Source of the DNA: an uncultured Oscillospiraceae bacterium
GTDB lineage: Bacteria; Bacillota; Clostridia; Oscillospirales; Acutalibacteraceae
Direction: 5' to 3'
Assembly (NCBI GenBank): GCA_902492895.1
Contig: CABUNG010000006.1
Location: 1-64,000 of the forward strand
Length of the DNA: 64,000 nt
Positions 8,751-17,940 of the stretch are shown here, piece by piece (position 1 is the first letter of the stretch; each line of letters begins with the position of its first letter). A program made the translations under genes and the position numbers. The notes beneath the pieces were generated by a model. It saw only the letters and a list, made by a program, of their open reading frames with translations. It did not search any database and was not told where the DNA came from.

Positions 8751-11276
8751 ATGAAACGAACAAAACAAAACAAGCTGCTGGCACTTTTTCTGGCAATCAC
8801 AATGGCGGTGACTATGCTCCCCGTGGTGGTTTTTGCTGAGGGAAATGGTCTATGCACCGTCACCCAGGGCTGCACCCGGGAAGATGGACATGAGGGCAAG
8901 TGCGCGGTGGCTGAAAAGACCGCGAACAATGCTGCGCCGCTTGCCGACGCAGGAGGCACGACGGAGTGCCTCCATACTTCCAGCAAATGGACAGCCAGCG
9001 AAGACGGGTTGACCTGTGAGAAAAAATGCACCAAGTGCAGTACCGTGCTGGAAAGTCATACATCAGACATGACTGCCTGGAAGGCACCCCTAATGGACGG
9101 CAATACATCCTCCAACTACTGCCGTAGAACATGCCAGGTGGCGGACTGCACCAGAGCGGACAGCCACAACATCAAAGGCACATGGGTAGAGGGAGAGGAG
9201 CATTATAGCCGGACATGCGATGTGTGCAGCGCTGTTGAAACCTGTGGCCACAGCAGTATGCGCCCGTGGCAGATCGATGGCGACGAATGCTTGAAAAAGT
9301 GCTGGCATTGTACCTACGAGGAGCGGCATACCTCCCAGTGGGGCGATTATGTTGAGGTTGACACGAAAAAGGGGCACTACTGCACCGGCCGTTACTGCTC
9401 GACATGTAATCAAGCCAACCGCATTGACACCGTTGAGGAGCTTCTGGCGGTCATAGAAAAAGGCTTTAAAACCCTTAACATCGATTCATGGGAGAAGGAT
9501 TATTGGGGCGAATACGAGGCGAAAAACAACCCGATTACCATCAGCGAGGATGTCACGATTGACGGAAAGGGCGCTGTCATCGAGCGCCTGGGCTTTGGCT
9601 ACGCTGACAGCAAAGAGCCTACGTTCATTGTTAAGGACGGCGCGACCCTGACCTTGAAGAACCTGACCATTCAAGGCGGCGGAGCTGATATGAATGGCAC
9701 TTGCATGATCGTTGTGGAGGACGGAAATCTGGTTTTGGATGATGGCGCAGTGCTTACGAAGGGCATGACCGCCGTTCATGTAAAGAGCGGAACCCTTGTG
9801 ATGAACAACGGCAGTGCGTTTACAAACAATACCTCCGCTTACGACTCTGTTGTTCTCCTCGAAAAGGGCGTTTTCACCATGAATGGCGGTGAATTTACCG
9901 ACAACAAAACTGGCGGTGCGCTCATTGGCATCGGGGACGATGAAAAGGGCAATCCCGCGGATGCGGTCTTTGTTATGAAGGGCGGCACGATTTCCAACAA
10001 TGTCGATATTATATCCGGCAGTGTCGTGCCGGGCATGGGAACGCCCGTCATCACAGCTCTGGGCGGCACAATTACCATAGACGACGGTAAAATCACGAAC
10101 AATCATCGCGGCGGCGTTATGGTGTACGGAGGCAGTCTTACCATGAACGGCGGAGAGATTTCCGGCAATAACACCGGTTATATTGGCGCCGGTATCATGA
10201 GCGCCGAGGCGATGGGGCCGCTGGGCGGAGAAGGCGAAAAAATAGAGACTGTCATTACCATCACCGGCGGTGTGATCAAAGACAACAATAATGATTTTGA
10301 TATGCCCTCCGATACGCTGCTCGGGTTCAGTGAGAATATCAGCGTTGAAGGCGGCGAAATTGGCGTTTTCGGCGGAAACGAAGAAATTGTGAAAATGTGG
10401 GCTGTGCTTAGCGGAGAAGACCCGGATACGCTGACTGAGGAACAGCTGCTGGAGCTCGCGAAGGAAATGGGCTTTACAGAGGAGCAACTGTCCATGAAGC
10501 CGGAAATCACCGGCGGCAGCTTTGGAAACAATGTGAAAGCCTATACTGGAGACAGACCGGAGATCCGGCTCGACGGTGAGGAATTTCCCTATGTGGTAGG
10601 GCAGGCGAACATTACAGAGGCTCTAAAAAACGTCGGCGAAAACACCGTCGTTGTTGTGTCGGGTACAAGCGTGGAGGTTCCGGATTCTATCAAGGTGAAG
10701 AACGAGACGGGCAACGAGCTCACCGTCAACGGCACGACCGTGCCTGTGGACCAAGAGGCAACGGCGCATAAGGCGGTGCGGGTGGAGGCCAAGGCCGCTA
10801 CTTGCACCGAGCCCGGCAACATCGAATACTGGTACTGCGAAGAATGCGACAAGTATTTCAAAGATGCGGCCCTGACCGAGGTAACAGACAAGAACGCCGT
10901 GACGGTGCCAGCTTCGGGTCATAGTTTTGGCACAGACTGGGCATCTGACGAAAACAACCACTGGCATGAATGTGCCTGCGGTGAAAAGGCCGATACGGCG
11001 GCGCATGCATTCAAGTGGGTTATCGACAAGGAAGCCACCGCTGCTGATAAGGGCAGCAAGCATGAGGAATGTACGGTTTGCGGCTACAAAAAAGCAGCTG
11101 TGGAAATTCCGGCAGCCGGCGATGATAACGATAAACCGTCTAAACCGGATGCAGACAATCCGCAGACCGGAGATACCGGCAATATGTGGCTGTGGATTGC
11201 TCTGCTGGCAATTTCCGCTGTCGGTGTAGGCGCCACAGCAGTTTCCAAGAAGCGTAACTGTCACGCAAAGCGATGA
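8751..11276 (+). CDS. Sortase-anchored surface protein with Cys-rich and beta-helix domains
   Basis: An 841-residue exported wall protein. Residues 1-27 are a signal peptide. Residues ~30-225 are very rich in Cys and His, with many CxxC-like pairs such as CEKKCTKC and CDVCS. Residues ~260-620 are short repeats with turns like GGSLTMNGGEISGNN, as in right-handed parallel beta-helices of pectate-lyase-like adhesins. Residues ~680-790 hold paired-Cys repeats (WYCEECDKYF, HECACGEKA, EECTVCGYKK). Near residue 803 a sortase signal NPQTGD precedes a membrane helix and a basic tail. Start: AGAAAGGAAA lies upstream and the signal peptide begins there. The gene looks AT-richer than its neighbours, which suggests transfer. 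Function is probably adhesion or glycan contact, not proven. Confidence 0.88.
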   Translation: MKRTKQNKLLALFLAITMAVTMLPVVVFAEGNGLCTVTQGCTREDGHEGKCAVAEKTANNAAPLADAGGTTECLHTSSKWTASEDGLTCEKKCTKCSTVLESHTSDMTAWKAPLMDGNTSSNYCRRTCQVADCTRADSHNIKGTWVEGEEHYSRTCDVCSAVETCGHSSMRPWQIDGDECLKKCWHCTYEERHTSQWGDYVEVDTKKGHYCTGRYCSTCNQANRIDTVEELLAVIEKGFKTLNIDSWEKDYWGEYEAKNNPITISEDVTIDGKGAVIERLGFGYADSKEPTFIVKDGATLTLKNLTIQGGGADMNGTCMIVVEDGNLVLDDGAVLTKGMTAVHVKSGTLVMNNGSAFTNNTSAYDSVVLLEKGVFTMNGGEFTDNKTGGALIGIGDDEKGNPADAVFVMKGGTISNNVDIISGSVVPGMGTPVITALGGTITIDDGKITNNHRGGVMVYGGSLTMNGGEISGNNTGYIGAGIMSAEAMGPLGGEGEKIETVITITGGVIKDNNNDFDMPSDTLLGFSENISVEGGEIGVFGGNEEIVKMWAVLSGEDPDTLTEEQLLELAKEMGFTEEQLSMKPEITGGSFGNNVKAYTGDRPEIRLDGEEFPYVVGQANITEALKNVGENTVVVVSGTSVEVPDSIKVKNETGNELTVNGTTVPVDQEATAHKAVRVEAKAATCTEPGNIEYWYCEECDKYFKDAALTEVTDKNAVTVPASGHSFGTDWASDENNHWHECACGEKADTAAHAFKWVIDKEATAADKGSKHEECTVCGYKKAAVEIPAAGDDNDKPSKPDADNPQTGDTGNMWLWIALLAISAVGVGATAVSKKRNCHAKR

Positions 11277-11441
11277 ATTATCGTATTGGCGACGAGATCT
11301 GAACCCGGCGACCGTTAAAGTGGTGTGGGTGCAAACTTAATACTACACCTCGCGTTTTACTGTTTGTGAACACACCATATATGGTTTTGATTGGAACGAA
11401 TCAGCCGTGAATTTGCATCAAAGTTTGCGCTTTTAGACACG

Positions 11442-11476
11442 CCGCCGCAAGCTATACGCTTGCGGCGGATTTTTTT
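11442..11476 (+). terminator. Terminator downstream of the surface protein
   Basis: A perfect 11-bp stem (11442-11452 with 11458-11468), 5-base loop and a run of seven T residues, 165 bases after the stop codon. Confidence 0.85.
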
Positions 11477-11499
11477 CGTTTTGCCTCATCCATCCTCTT

Positions 11500-11660
11500 T
11501 CGCAAAAGGCTGCGGCCGGCCCATCTGTAATCTGAGCGGGAACTATGAGGCCGATATGCCGATTTTCAGCCAGATTGAAGAGGACGTGTTGCATATGGCC
11601 GACTATATGGTCTGCGGCATTATAAAACAATGTGCCGGCTGCAGGAGCCACTGCACATAA
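11500..11660 (+). pseudogene. Possible gene fragment with a short conserved-looking segment
   Basis: An open frame ending at 11660 has a stretch that reads like real protein, including IEEDVLHMADYMV and CGIIKQ. It has no ribosome binding site and no sensible N-terminus, and it runs straight into the palindrome at 11654-11699. It may be the remnant of a displaced gene. I do not recognise the family. The rest of 11277-11701 holds the terminator, an 11-base sequence shared with 8299-8309, and nothing else I can name. Confidence 0.25.
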
Positions 11661-11699
11661 CAAGCGGGACGGGAAAATTCCCGTCCCGCTTGTTATGTG
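11654..11699. terminator. 46-bp palindrome at the end of prmC
   Basis: Two perfect 22-base arms (11654-11675 and 11678-11699) with only two bases between them. It begins two bases past the prmC stop on the minus strand. The stem is much longer than a standard terminator and lacks a T-run, but the position fits transcript end formation or 3' stabilisation. Confidence 0.6.
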
Positions 11700-11701
11700 T
11701 G

Positions 11702-12544
11702 TTATATCCGGAGGCCCCGCACCACCCGGCCGATCCCCGCGAGATCCGGAACGATCCGGATCTCCCGAAGTCCCGCCTTCTCGAACAGCGCGGCGACTTC
11801 CTCCGCCTGCCCGATTCCGACCTCGACCGCCAGCAGTCCGCCCGGCGCGAGCTTCGGCAGCCAGTCCCGCGCGATCACCCGGTAAAACCGCAGACCGTCC
11901 CCGCCGTCCAGGGCCATGCGGGGTTCCCGCTGCACCTCCCGCTGCAGACCGGGCAGGTCTTCCTGCGGGATATAGGGCGGATTGGACAAAATCGCGTCCG
12001 CCGGGCCCGGAAACCCAGCCGCATCGCGGCAGACGTCCGCGAGAATCGGCGTCACGGCATAGTGCGGATACGCCTTCACATTCCGTTCGAGATAGGCGAA
12101 CGCCTCGGGCGACAGCTCGAGGGCGGTGACCTCCACTCCCTCCAGAAGACTCGCTAGTCCCAGCCCGACGCAGCCTGTTCCCGCACAGAGATCGAACACC
12201 CGCAAGGGGGGCGCGGCCGTCCTCGCGCGCAGATATTCCGCAGCCGTCAGGCACAGCAGCTCGGTTTCGGGACGGGGAATGAGGACACCTTCCCCCACCT
12301 CCAGAGTCAGCCGCAGAAAATCCCATTTTCCTAGAATGTATTGGAGCGGCCGGCCGTTCGCCCGCTCGGCGGCGGCCTGTTCGACGGCATAACGGCGGTC
12401 GTCCGGAAGCTCCCGGTCGTCACGGGCGGCGTTCCGAACGCCGCCGACATCCTCGAGCAGGCAGTCCGCATCAAAGGCGGGGCTGTCACACCCCGCCTTT
12501 TCCAGTATCTCTCGAATTCGATTATACAATACGCGACAGGTCAT
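11702..12544 (-). CDS. prmC: Peptide chain release factor N5-glutamine methyltransferase
   Basis: Methylates the GGQ glutamine of release factors using S-adenosylmethionine. The 280-residue length is normal. The N-terminal helical domain is followed by GRPLQYILG, IPRPETE, the SAM site DLCAGTGCVGLGLA and the catalytic NPPY motif in LSNPPYIP. The ATG overlaps the stop of the upstream zinc-ribbon gene by four bases (ATGA), so a longer upstream start is unnecessary. It follows the DUF1385 gene, as in many Clostridia. prfA, often next, is not in this window. Confidence 0.94.
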   Translation of the reverse strand: MTCRVLYNRIREILEKAGCDSPAFDADCLLEDVGGVRNAARDDRELPDDRRYAVEQAAAERANGRPLQYILGKWDFLRLTLEVGEGVLIPRPETELLCLTAAEYLRARTAAPPLRVFDLCAGTGCVGLGLASLLEGVEVTALELSPEAFAYLERNVKAYPHYAVTPILADVCRDAAGFPGPADAILSNPPYIPQEDLPGLQREVQREPRMALDGGDGLRFYRVIARDWLPKLAPGGLLAVEVGIGQAEEVAALFEKAGLREIRIVPDLAGIGRVVRGLRI

Positions 12545-12864
12545 ATGGCGTCCCCGCTCTCCCGCTTTTCCGTTTGTCGCCCGCAATAGGGACAGGAAGA
12601 CAGTTCCCCGTCGTATGTCTCGCCGCAGTGGGTACAGCGCAGAGGCTCCTGCCCCGCCTGAAGCAGCCGCATCTCCATCCGGTCCAGCCGCAGGCCGAGT
12701 TCCTCCTGCTGATCCAGCACCCGCAATAGCGCCGCAAACAGAAGCGCTGTGAGCAGTCCCGCCAGCACGGACAGCACAGACAGCAACCACGACGGCTGGT
12801 CCAAGGCCAGCAGGATGCCCATGACCACGCTAGCCGCGCTTCCGCCGAGCAAAAAGCCTTTCAT
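12541..12864 (-). CDS. Small membrane protein with C-terminal zinc ribbon
   Basis: A 107-residue protein of unknown function. Two hydrophobic segments cover about residues 3-50. A short amphipathic helix (LDQQEELGLRLDRMEMRL) follows, then CTHCGETYDGELSSCPYC, two CxxC knuckles that should bind zinc. It lies between the DUF1385 gene and prmC and overlaps prmC by four bases, so all three are one unit. A strong purine-rich site precedes the start. Confidence 0.8.
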   Translation of the reverse strand: MKGFLLGGSAASVVMGILLALDQPSWLLSVLSVLAGLLTALLFAALLRVLDQQEELGLRLDRMEMRLLQAGQEPLRCTHCGETYDGELSSCPYCGRQTEKRESGDAI

Positions 12865-12882
12865 CCATCTTCCCCCTGCTCG

Positions 12883-14076
12883 TTACCAGCGATCCTCGTC
12901 CGGGTTTTCCGGAATCACCGGTTTAAGCGCCGCGATGGCGCATTCGATCATACTGTCGTCCGGTTCCTTGGTCGTAATCCGCTGCATCCACAGCCCCGGC
13001 GCCGAAATCGCCCGGGTGAACCAGTTGTCCTTTCGGCCCGCGAGCTTGATGAGCTCGTACCCGATGCCTACGATCAGCGGCAGCACCGCGATTTTGATGA
13101 GCACCCGCAGCCACACCGTCTCAATCTGGATGCAGATGGAGACCACGATGCCGATGAGGAGCATCAGCACCAGGAACGACGTGCCGCAGCGGGGATGGAA
13201 GCGCCTCTGCTTCCGCACGTTTTCGACGGTCAGCTCTTCCCCCGACTCATAGCAGAAAATGGTCTTATGTTCCGCACCGTGATACATAAACACCCGGCGC
13301 ATGTCTTTCATCAGGGTGACGGCGAGCAGGTAGCCGATGAACAGCACCAGCCGCAGCACCCCTTCACAGATGCCGCGCAGGAGGGCGTTGCCCGCCAGGT
13401 TGGTTCCGTTCGCGCCGTCGATCATTCCGGCGATCCATCGGTACAAAAAGGAGGGCAGATACATAAACAGCCCGATCGCCAGCGCCACCCCGATCACGCA
13501 GCTCAGGGTCATGAGCAGGGTCATGCCGAATTTTTCGAACCAGCCTTGGGGCTTTTCAGCCTTCTCGGCCGCAGGTTCCGCCGGCAGGGGCGGGGGTTCA
13601 TCCGGATTTGCCCCGGCTGTTTCTTCCGTCTGCGGCGAAGACATCTCCGGCACCGCGGGCGTCTCAGGCCGCTCCCCGGAAAGCGGCGCGGGTTCGGTTT
13701 CGGGCTGCTGCTCCGTCTCGATCGGCAGCGTTTCGAGGGTTCCGGACGGAGCGGCTTTAGGAGCGGAAGGCTCTTTAACCGGCGTCTTCTTGGCCGGTTC
13801 CTCATCCTCGAATCCCGCAAGCTCAGCCGAGCGCATCAGGCATTTATAACCGAAACGCATGGAATCGATCATATTGTAGATGCCGCGCAGAAAGGGTGTT
13901 TTCCAGATACGGGCCTTCTGCTGACCCGACGTCGCCCACTGTTCCATCACAATTTCGCCCGAAACATGGCGCACCGCCATTGCGGTGACCTTGGGTCCCC
14001 GCATCATGACGCCCTCGATCAGGGCCTGCCCCCCAATGGAGGTTTTTTTCGCGGTTTCAGCCGGCTTGCTGGCCAT
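12883..14076 (-). CDS. DUF1385 (YqhQ-like) membrane protein
   Basis: A 397-residue member of the DUF1385/COG3872 family. The family signature IGGQALIEGVMMRGP is at residues ~13-27, and YHGAEHKTIFCYE and HPRCGTSF lie in the C-terminal half. Four or more membrane helices lie after residue 190. Unusually, residues ~85-185 are a long Pro/Glu/Ala-rich, probably disordered insert between the N-terminal motif and the membrane part. The family role is unknown, though it is usually linked to prmC and prfA, as here. Start supported by AAAGGTG. Confidence 0.9.
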   Translation of the reverse strand: MASKPAETAKKTSIGGQALIEGVMMRGPKVTAMAVRHVSGEIVMEQWATSGQQKARIWKTPFLRGIYNMIDSMRFGYKCLMRSAELAGFEDEEPAKKTPVKEPSAPKAAPSGTLETLPIETEQQPETEPAPLSGERPETPAVPEMSSPQTEETAGANPDEPPPLPAEPAAEKAEKPQGWFEKFGMTLLMTLSCVIGVALAIGLFMYLPSFLYRWIAGMIDGANGTNLAGNALLRGICEGVLRLVLFIGYLLAVTLMKDMRRVFMYHGAEHKTIFCYESGEELTVENVRKQRRFHPRCGTSFLVLMLLIGIVVSICIQIETVWLRVLIKIAVLPLIVGIGYELIKLAGRKDNWFTRAISAPGLWMQRITTKEPDDSMIECAIAALKPVIPENPDEDRW

Positions 14077-14124
14077 TCGACCACACCTTTCTTTTCATGA
14101 CATCGGCATATGGTCCCCCGGCCG

Positions 14125-15552
14125 TCAGATCTCGGCGGCCGGCAGCGTGATGGTCACGGTGGTGCCGACCCCTTCCTCGCTGTCGATTTCCAGACGCCCT
14201 TTATGGCGGCGGATGATTTCATCCGCGAGCGCCAAGCCGATTCCGGAGCCCGGACGGGTCCGGTTGGCCTTGTAAAACTTGTTCTTGATATTCGGCAGAT
14301 CGCTTTTTGGAATCCCCACGCCGCTGTCGCTGACGACGATCTGCACATGTCCGCCCATCTGTGCGGCTTCGATCCGCACCCGGCCGCCGGGATTGGAATA
14401 TTTAATGGCGTTGTCGATGACGTTGATGAACACCTGCTTCAACCGGTCTTTGTCCCCGGTTATGGGCGGGATGTTTTCCGCCTCGACATACACGAGGTCG
14501 ATCTCCTCCCGCTTGGCGCGCTCCCGGAAGAGCACGACGGCCTCCTCGAGTTCGGCGAGAACATCCATCCGTCCGAACCGCATCGTCATATGGCCGCCCT
14601 GCATTCGGGAAAAGTCGAGAAGCTCCTCCACGATTCCGGACAGCCGTTCCGCCTCGCTGCTGATGACGTCGAGTCCCTTCGTCATAAGCTCCTCATCCGA
14701 TGAACCGCCCTGGCGCAGCGTCTCGCTCCAACCCTTGATCGCCGTCAGCGGGGTGCGCAGCTCGTGAGATACCGACGAGATAAAATCGTTCTGCATCCGC
14801 TCAGCCGCAGAGATTTCTCCCGCCATATAGTTGATGGTGTCGCACAGTTCCCCGATTTCATCATCGTACCGTTTTTCGATGCGGGAATCGTAATCCCCCA
14901 GCGCGATTTTGCGCGCCGCCTGACCGATTTCGGTAATCGGATTGAGGATGGAACTGACGAAATACGAACTGGACAGCATGACGAAGAAGATGACCGCCAT
15001 CCCGAACAATAGCATCACGGCGATGAGGAGAAGGATCTGAGAATCCACTTTTTCCATGGAGACGAGATAGCGGACCGCGCCGCAGACGGTGCCGTCTGCA
15101 TACCGGACCAGCACGGTCATGGCCGTGATCTTCTCTCCGGAGGAGTTGCGGCCGCGCCATACGCCCTGGTCGTCGTCGGCGTTGTTCTGCACGGCCTTGA
15201 GCGCCTGTGCAAAATCCGGCTTGTCGTCCGACAGGGGGCGGAATCCCGTCGAGCTGACGAGTACGTTACCCCTAGCATCCAGCACCTGCAGCTCCATTTT
15301 TTCCCGTTCTTTGTCCTGGAAATGCTCCACTTCCTCCCAGGCACTGCTCTCAAAATCGAACGAATCCTGTTTGAGCTCGGCACTCAGCCGGTCAGACAAG
15401 GAACGTGCACGGGTATACAGGCTGGTTTCCACCCGCTGATAATAATACGAGCGGATGACTACGGCAAAGGCCACTTCAAATACCACCAGCAGCCCTACTA
15501 TGACCCCCAGGCCATTCAAAATCCAACGTCTCGTGATGCCTTTGCGCGCCAA
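14125..15552 (-). CDS. Sensor histidine kinase, PhoR/WalK-like
   Basis: A 475-residue membrane kinase. Helix 1 is at ~12-34, an extracellular sensor at ~35-170, helix 2 at ~172-202, HAMP at ~202-250, and HisKA with phosphorylatable His263 in SVSHELRTPLTAIKGW. The HATPase domain has the N-box VIDNAIKYS and DSGVGIP and GSGIGLALA. The start codon is TTG at 15552 behind a GGCGGGTGAGGA-type site. It follows the response regulator by 85 bases and precedes the DUF1385 gene by 48. The signal sensed is unknown. Confidence 0.94.
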   Translation of the reverse strand: MARKGITRRWILNGLGVIVGLLVVFEVAFAVVIRSYYYQRVETSLYTRARSLSDRLSAELKQDSFDFESSAWEEVEHFQDKEREKMELQVLDARGNVLVSSTGFRPLSDDKPDFAQALKAVQNNADDDQGVWRGRNSSGEKITAMTVLVRYADGTVCGAVRYLVSMEKVDSQILLLIAVMLLFGMAVIFFVMLSSSYFVSSILNPITEIGQAARKIALGDYDSRIEKRYDDEIGELCDTINYMAGEISAAERMQNDFISSVSHELRTPLTAIKGWSETLRQGGSSDEELMTKGLDVISSEAERLSGIVEELLDFSRMQGGHMTMRFGRMDVLAELEEAVVLFRERAKREEIDLVYVEAENIPPITGDKDRLKQVFINVIDNAIKYSNPGGRVRIEAAQMGGHVQIVVSDSGVGIPKSDLPNIKNKFYKANRTRPGSGIGLALADEIIRRHKGRLEIDSEEGVGTTVTITLPAAEI

Positions 15553-15637
15553 ATCCTCACCCGCCTTTCTTCATCCGATCCCTCAATTTCCTGCGGCCGC
15601 ACCGGGAAGGCCCGCCCGTCAGCCGGGCACGGCAAAC

Positions 15638-16339
15638 CTACGCGTTCCACTTATAGCCGAGTCCCCACACCGTGAGGATATACCGGGGTTCGGACGGGTC
15701 ATCCTCGATCTTCATCCGCAGCCGCCGGATGTTGACGTCCACAATCTTTTCCTCTCCGAAATACTCCTCGCCCCACACCCGGGTGAGGATATCGGTCCGG
15801 CTGAGGGCTTTGCCCGGATTGGTGAAAAAATATTCCATAATCTGAAATTCCACCTGGGTCAGTTCCACAGGCTGCCCCCGCTTCATGAGCGTCCGGCTGC
15901 GCAGATTCAGGATAAAGTCCCCCGAGTGGAGCTCTTCGAGATAATTGACTTCATTGCGCGCCCGCACGGCCGCAACGCGGCGCTGCAGCGCATCCACACG
16001 CGCCACGAGCTCGGACGGGCTGAAGGGTTTGGTGACGTAATCGTCGGCGCCCATCATCAGGCCGCCCACCTTTTCCATCTCCTGGGTGCGCGCGGTGAGC
16101 ATGATGATCCCCATCGACTCGCTGCGCTGCCGCAATTCGCGGCAGACGGCAAAGCCGTCCATTCCCGGAAGCATGATATCCAGCAGCGCGATGTCGATGC
16201 CGTCCTTATCCTCATCGAACTTTTTGAGCGCTTCCTCCCCGGACCCCGCCTCGACGACCTCGTATCCGGAGCGTTTCAGGTTGATCACCACAAATTCGCG
16301 GATCGAGGATTCGTCCTCACAAACCAATATGCGCTTCAT
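15638..16339 (-). CDS. OmpR/PhoB-family response regulator
   Basis: A 233-residue regulator. The receiver domain has the acidic pair in VCEDE, the phosphorylation site Asp54 in LLDIMLPGMDG, and Lys in VTKPFSPSELVARV. The C-terminal winged helix carries LTQVEFQIMEYF and VDVNIRRLRMKIED. AAGGAG lies 8 bases before the ATG. It is 29 bases downstream of a lipoprotein gene and upstream of its kinase, so the three probably form one signalling unit. Confidence 0.95.
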   Translation of the reverse strand: MKRILVCEDESSIREFVVINLKRSGYEVVEAGSGEEALKKFDEDKDGIDIALLDIMLPGMDGFAVCRELRQRSESMGIIMLTARTQEMEKVGGLMMGADDYVTKPFSPSELVARVDALQRRVAAVRARNEVNYLEELHSGDFILNLRSRTLMKRGQPVELTQVEFQIMEYFFTNPGKALSRTDILTRVWGEEYFGEEKIVDVNIRRLRMKIEDDPSEPRYILTVWGLGYKWNA

Positions 16340-16368
16340 CCCTCCGACTCCTTTCCCAATATCCCGGC

Positions 16369-17799
16369 CTAACGGCTGGCCGGGAGAAGCGAAAACATGT
16401 ACCGGATCCGTTCCATATTCAGGTCGAACGGACCGCCCTTGGTATAATGCACACTGTACTGAACTCCGCCCAGTTGGGACAGCACCTCATACGTGAGTCC
16501 GTCGTCCGGGACAGGTTCCGCAGATGAGGCCGACGCCCGGAATGCCAAAAACGTGCCGGCGGCATCCCCTTCCCCGATGAGCTTGAACTGCAGCAGGCGG
16601 GTGTCTTTGTCGTAAAGCGCCGTGACCTTGCCGTCCCAGGAATCGTCGAACAGCACGTAATACCCGTCCCGTTCGTTCATGATACAGGAAAACTTTTTCT
16701 GGCTCTGACGGGTGGCGTAGTCCCAGCCCATCCAGGTGGTTTTCCAGAGCGCGTCGGCCGGATCCGCCGTTTCATAGCCCGGCAGCCGGACGCTGACCGG
16801 CCATTCCACCATCCCGTCCCCTTCGATATCCATGCAGGGCGTGGACGATTCTCTGGCCGTCAGATTCGTCAGCTGATCTTCAGGGCGGTAAAACGGCACC
16901 TCCAGCACCCCGTCCTCCCAGTAGATCAGTTCGGTAATGGTCGTATTGGGGTCCTTGTAGCAGTCGATGAACACACCGTTCACCGTATCGGACAGAGTGA
17001 CGCCGATGGAATTCCCGAAGCGCTGGATACCCGCGTCGAGTTCGGCGGTCCCCCGCACGATCAGATGACCGTCTTCGTACGACAGCAGCTTGACGGAGGT
17101 CGGCGTATCGCTGCCCGCCGTGTTGAACAAAAGCAGGTCGTCCCGTCCGGTGCCCGCAAATTCGTTGACCAGCATATGGGTATAATACGTTTCATTGACC
17201 GCCAGTTCCACCAGCGTGTCTTCGAGAAAATACAGGGCGAGTTTTTGGTTGCGGGTATTGTAAAGGCTCCAGCCGACCATCATTTCGGGCGTTCCGTCTC
17301 CGTTCAGATCGCCGAACGAGACACGGCCGATGCTTTCGCTGCCGCCCTCCACATCGGATATGGAGACCCATTCCCCGTCGATTTTGCGCAGATAATTGAT
17401 ATGCGTCTTGGCCTGATCGACGTTCCGCCGGTAAAAGGCAACGGCCATCGTCGCTTCCTTGGCGGACTTTTCATCGATGGAAGACGTCCGTTTATTCTCC
17501 AGCAGAGTGGCGTTCGAAAGGTTGGTGATGCGGTTGGGCTGTATCTGATCGATCAGAATAAAGGCTGTGCGGTAGCTGCCTTCTTTCGGATATTTCAGAA
17601 TATAATCGGTTACGCCACCTTTTTCAGTATGGTCTTCGATATAGGTTTCCAGAGCCTGCTGGATGGCCTCCTGCTCCCCTGTGGATTTGGGCGGACGCAG
17701 GTAGTTCTCCACATCAAGGCCCAAGGCATTGCAGCCCGACAAGAACAGGGCGCACAGCCCCGCCGCCGCGGCCAAAATCCATCGTCTGGTGTTCCGCAT
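16369..17799 (-). CDS. Lipoprotein of unknown function with calcium-loop-like motifs
   Basis: A 476-residue exported lipoprotein with lipobox LSGC at residues ~20-23. The body has no enzyme motif I recognise, but DLNGDGTPEMM and DIEGDGMVEW look like the Asp-rich calcium loops of FG-GAP/VCBS-type repeats. It is transcribed just ahead of the response regulator and kinase, so it may feed a signal to them. A similar motif occurs in the sigma-factor partner at 61464-63221, hinting at a lineage-specific family beside signalling genes. Confidence 0.75.
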   Translation of the reverse strand: MRNTRRWILAAAAGLCALFLSGCNALGLDVENYLRPPKSTGEQEAIQQALETYIEDHTEKGGVTDYILKYPKEGSYRTAFILIDQIQPNRITNLSNATLLENKRTSSIDEKSAKEATMAVAFYRRNVDQAKTHINYLRKIDGEWVSISDVEGGSESIGRVSFGDLNGDGTPEMMVGWSLYNTRNQKLALYFLEDTLVELAVNETYYTHMLVNEFAGTGRDDLLLFNTAGSDTPTSVKLLSYEDGHLIVRGTAELDAGIQRFGNSIGVTLSDTVNGVFIDCYKDPNTTITELIYWEDGVLEVPFYRPEDQLTNLTARESSTPCMDIEGDGMVEWPVSVRLPGYETADPADALWKTTWMGWDYATRQSQKKFSCIMNERDGYYVLFDDSWDGKVTALYDKDTRLLQFKLIGEGDAAGTFLAFRASASSAEPVPDDGLTYEVLSQLGGVQYSVHYTKGGPFDLNMERIRYMFSLLPASR

Positions 17800-17909
17800 G
17801 CTCTTTTCACCGCCTTTTTAATCGGCTGTATATCGATTTTCAGCCGTTGTAAACGTATCTTTAATTGTATGGCATAAGCCCCTGAAAGTCAAGCTGACAG
17901 CCGAAAAAA

Positions 17910-17933
17910 GGCCGGCGGGAAATCCCGCCGGCC
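17910..17933 (-). terminator. Terminator of purL
   Basis: A perfect 11-bp stem (17910-17920 with 17923-17933), tight loop and six T residues on the minus strand directly after the purL stop. Confidence 0.88.
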
Positions 17934-17940
17934 TGCTGCT

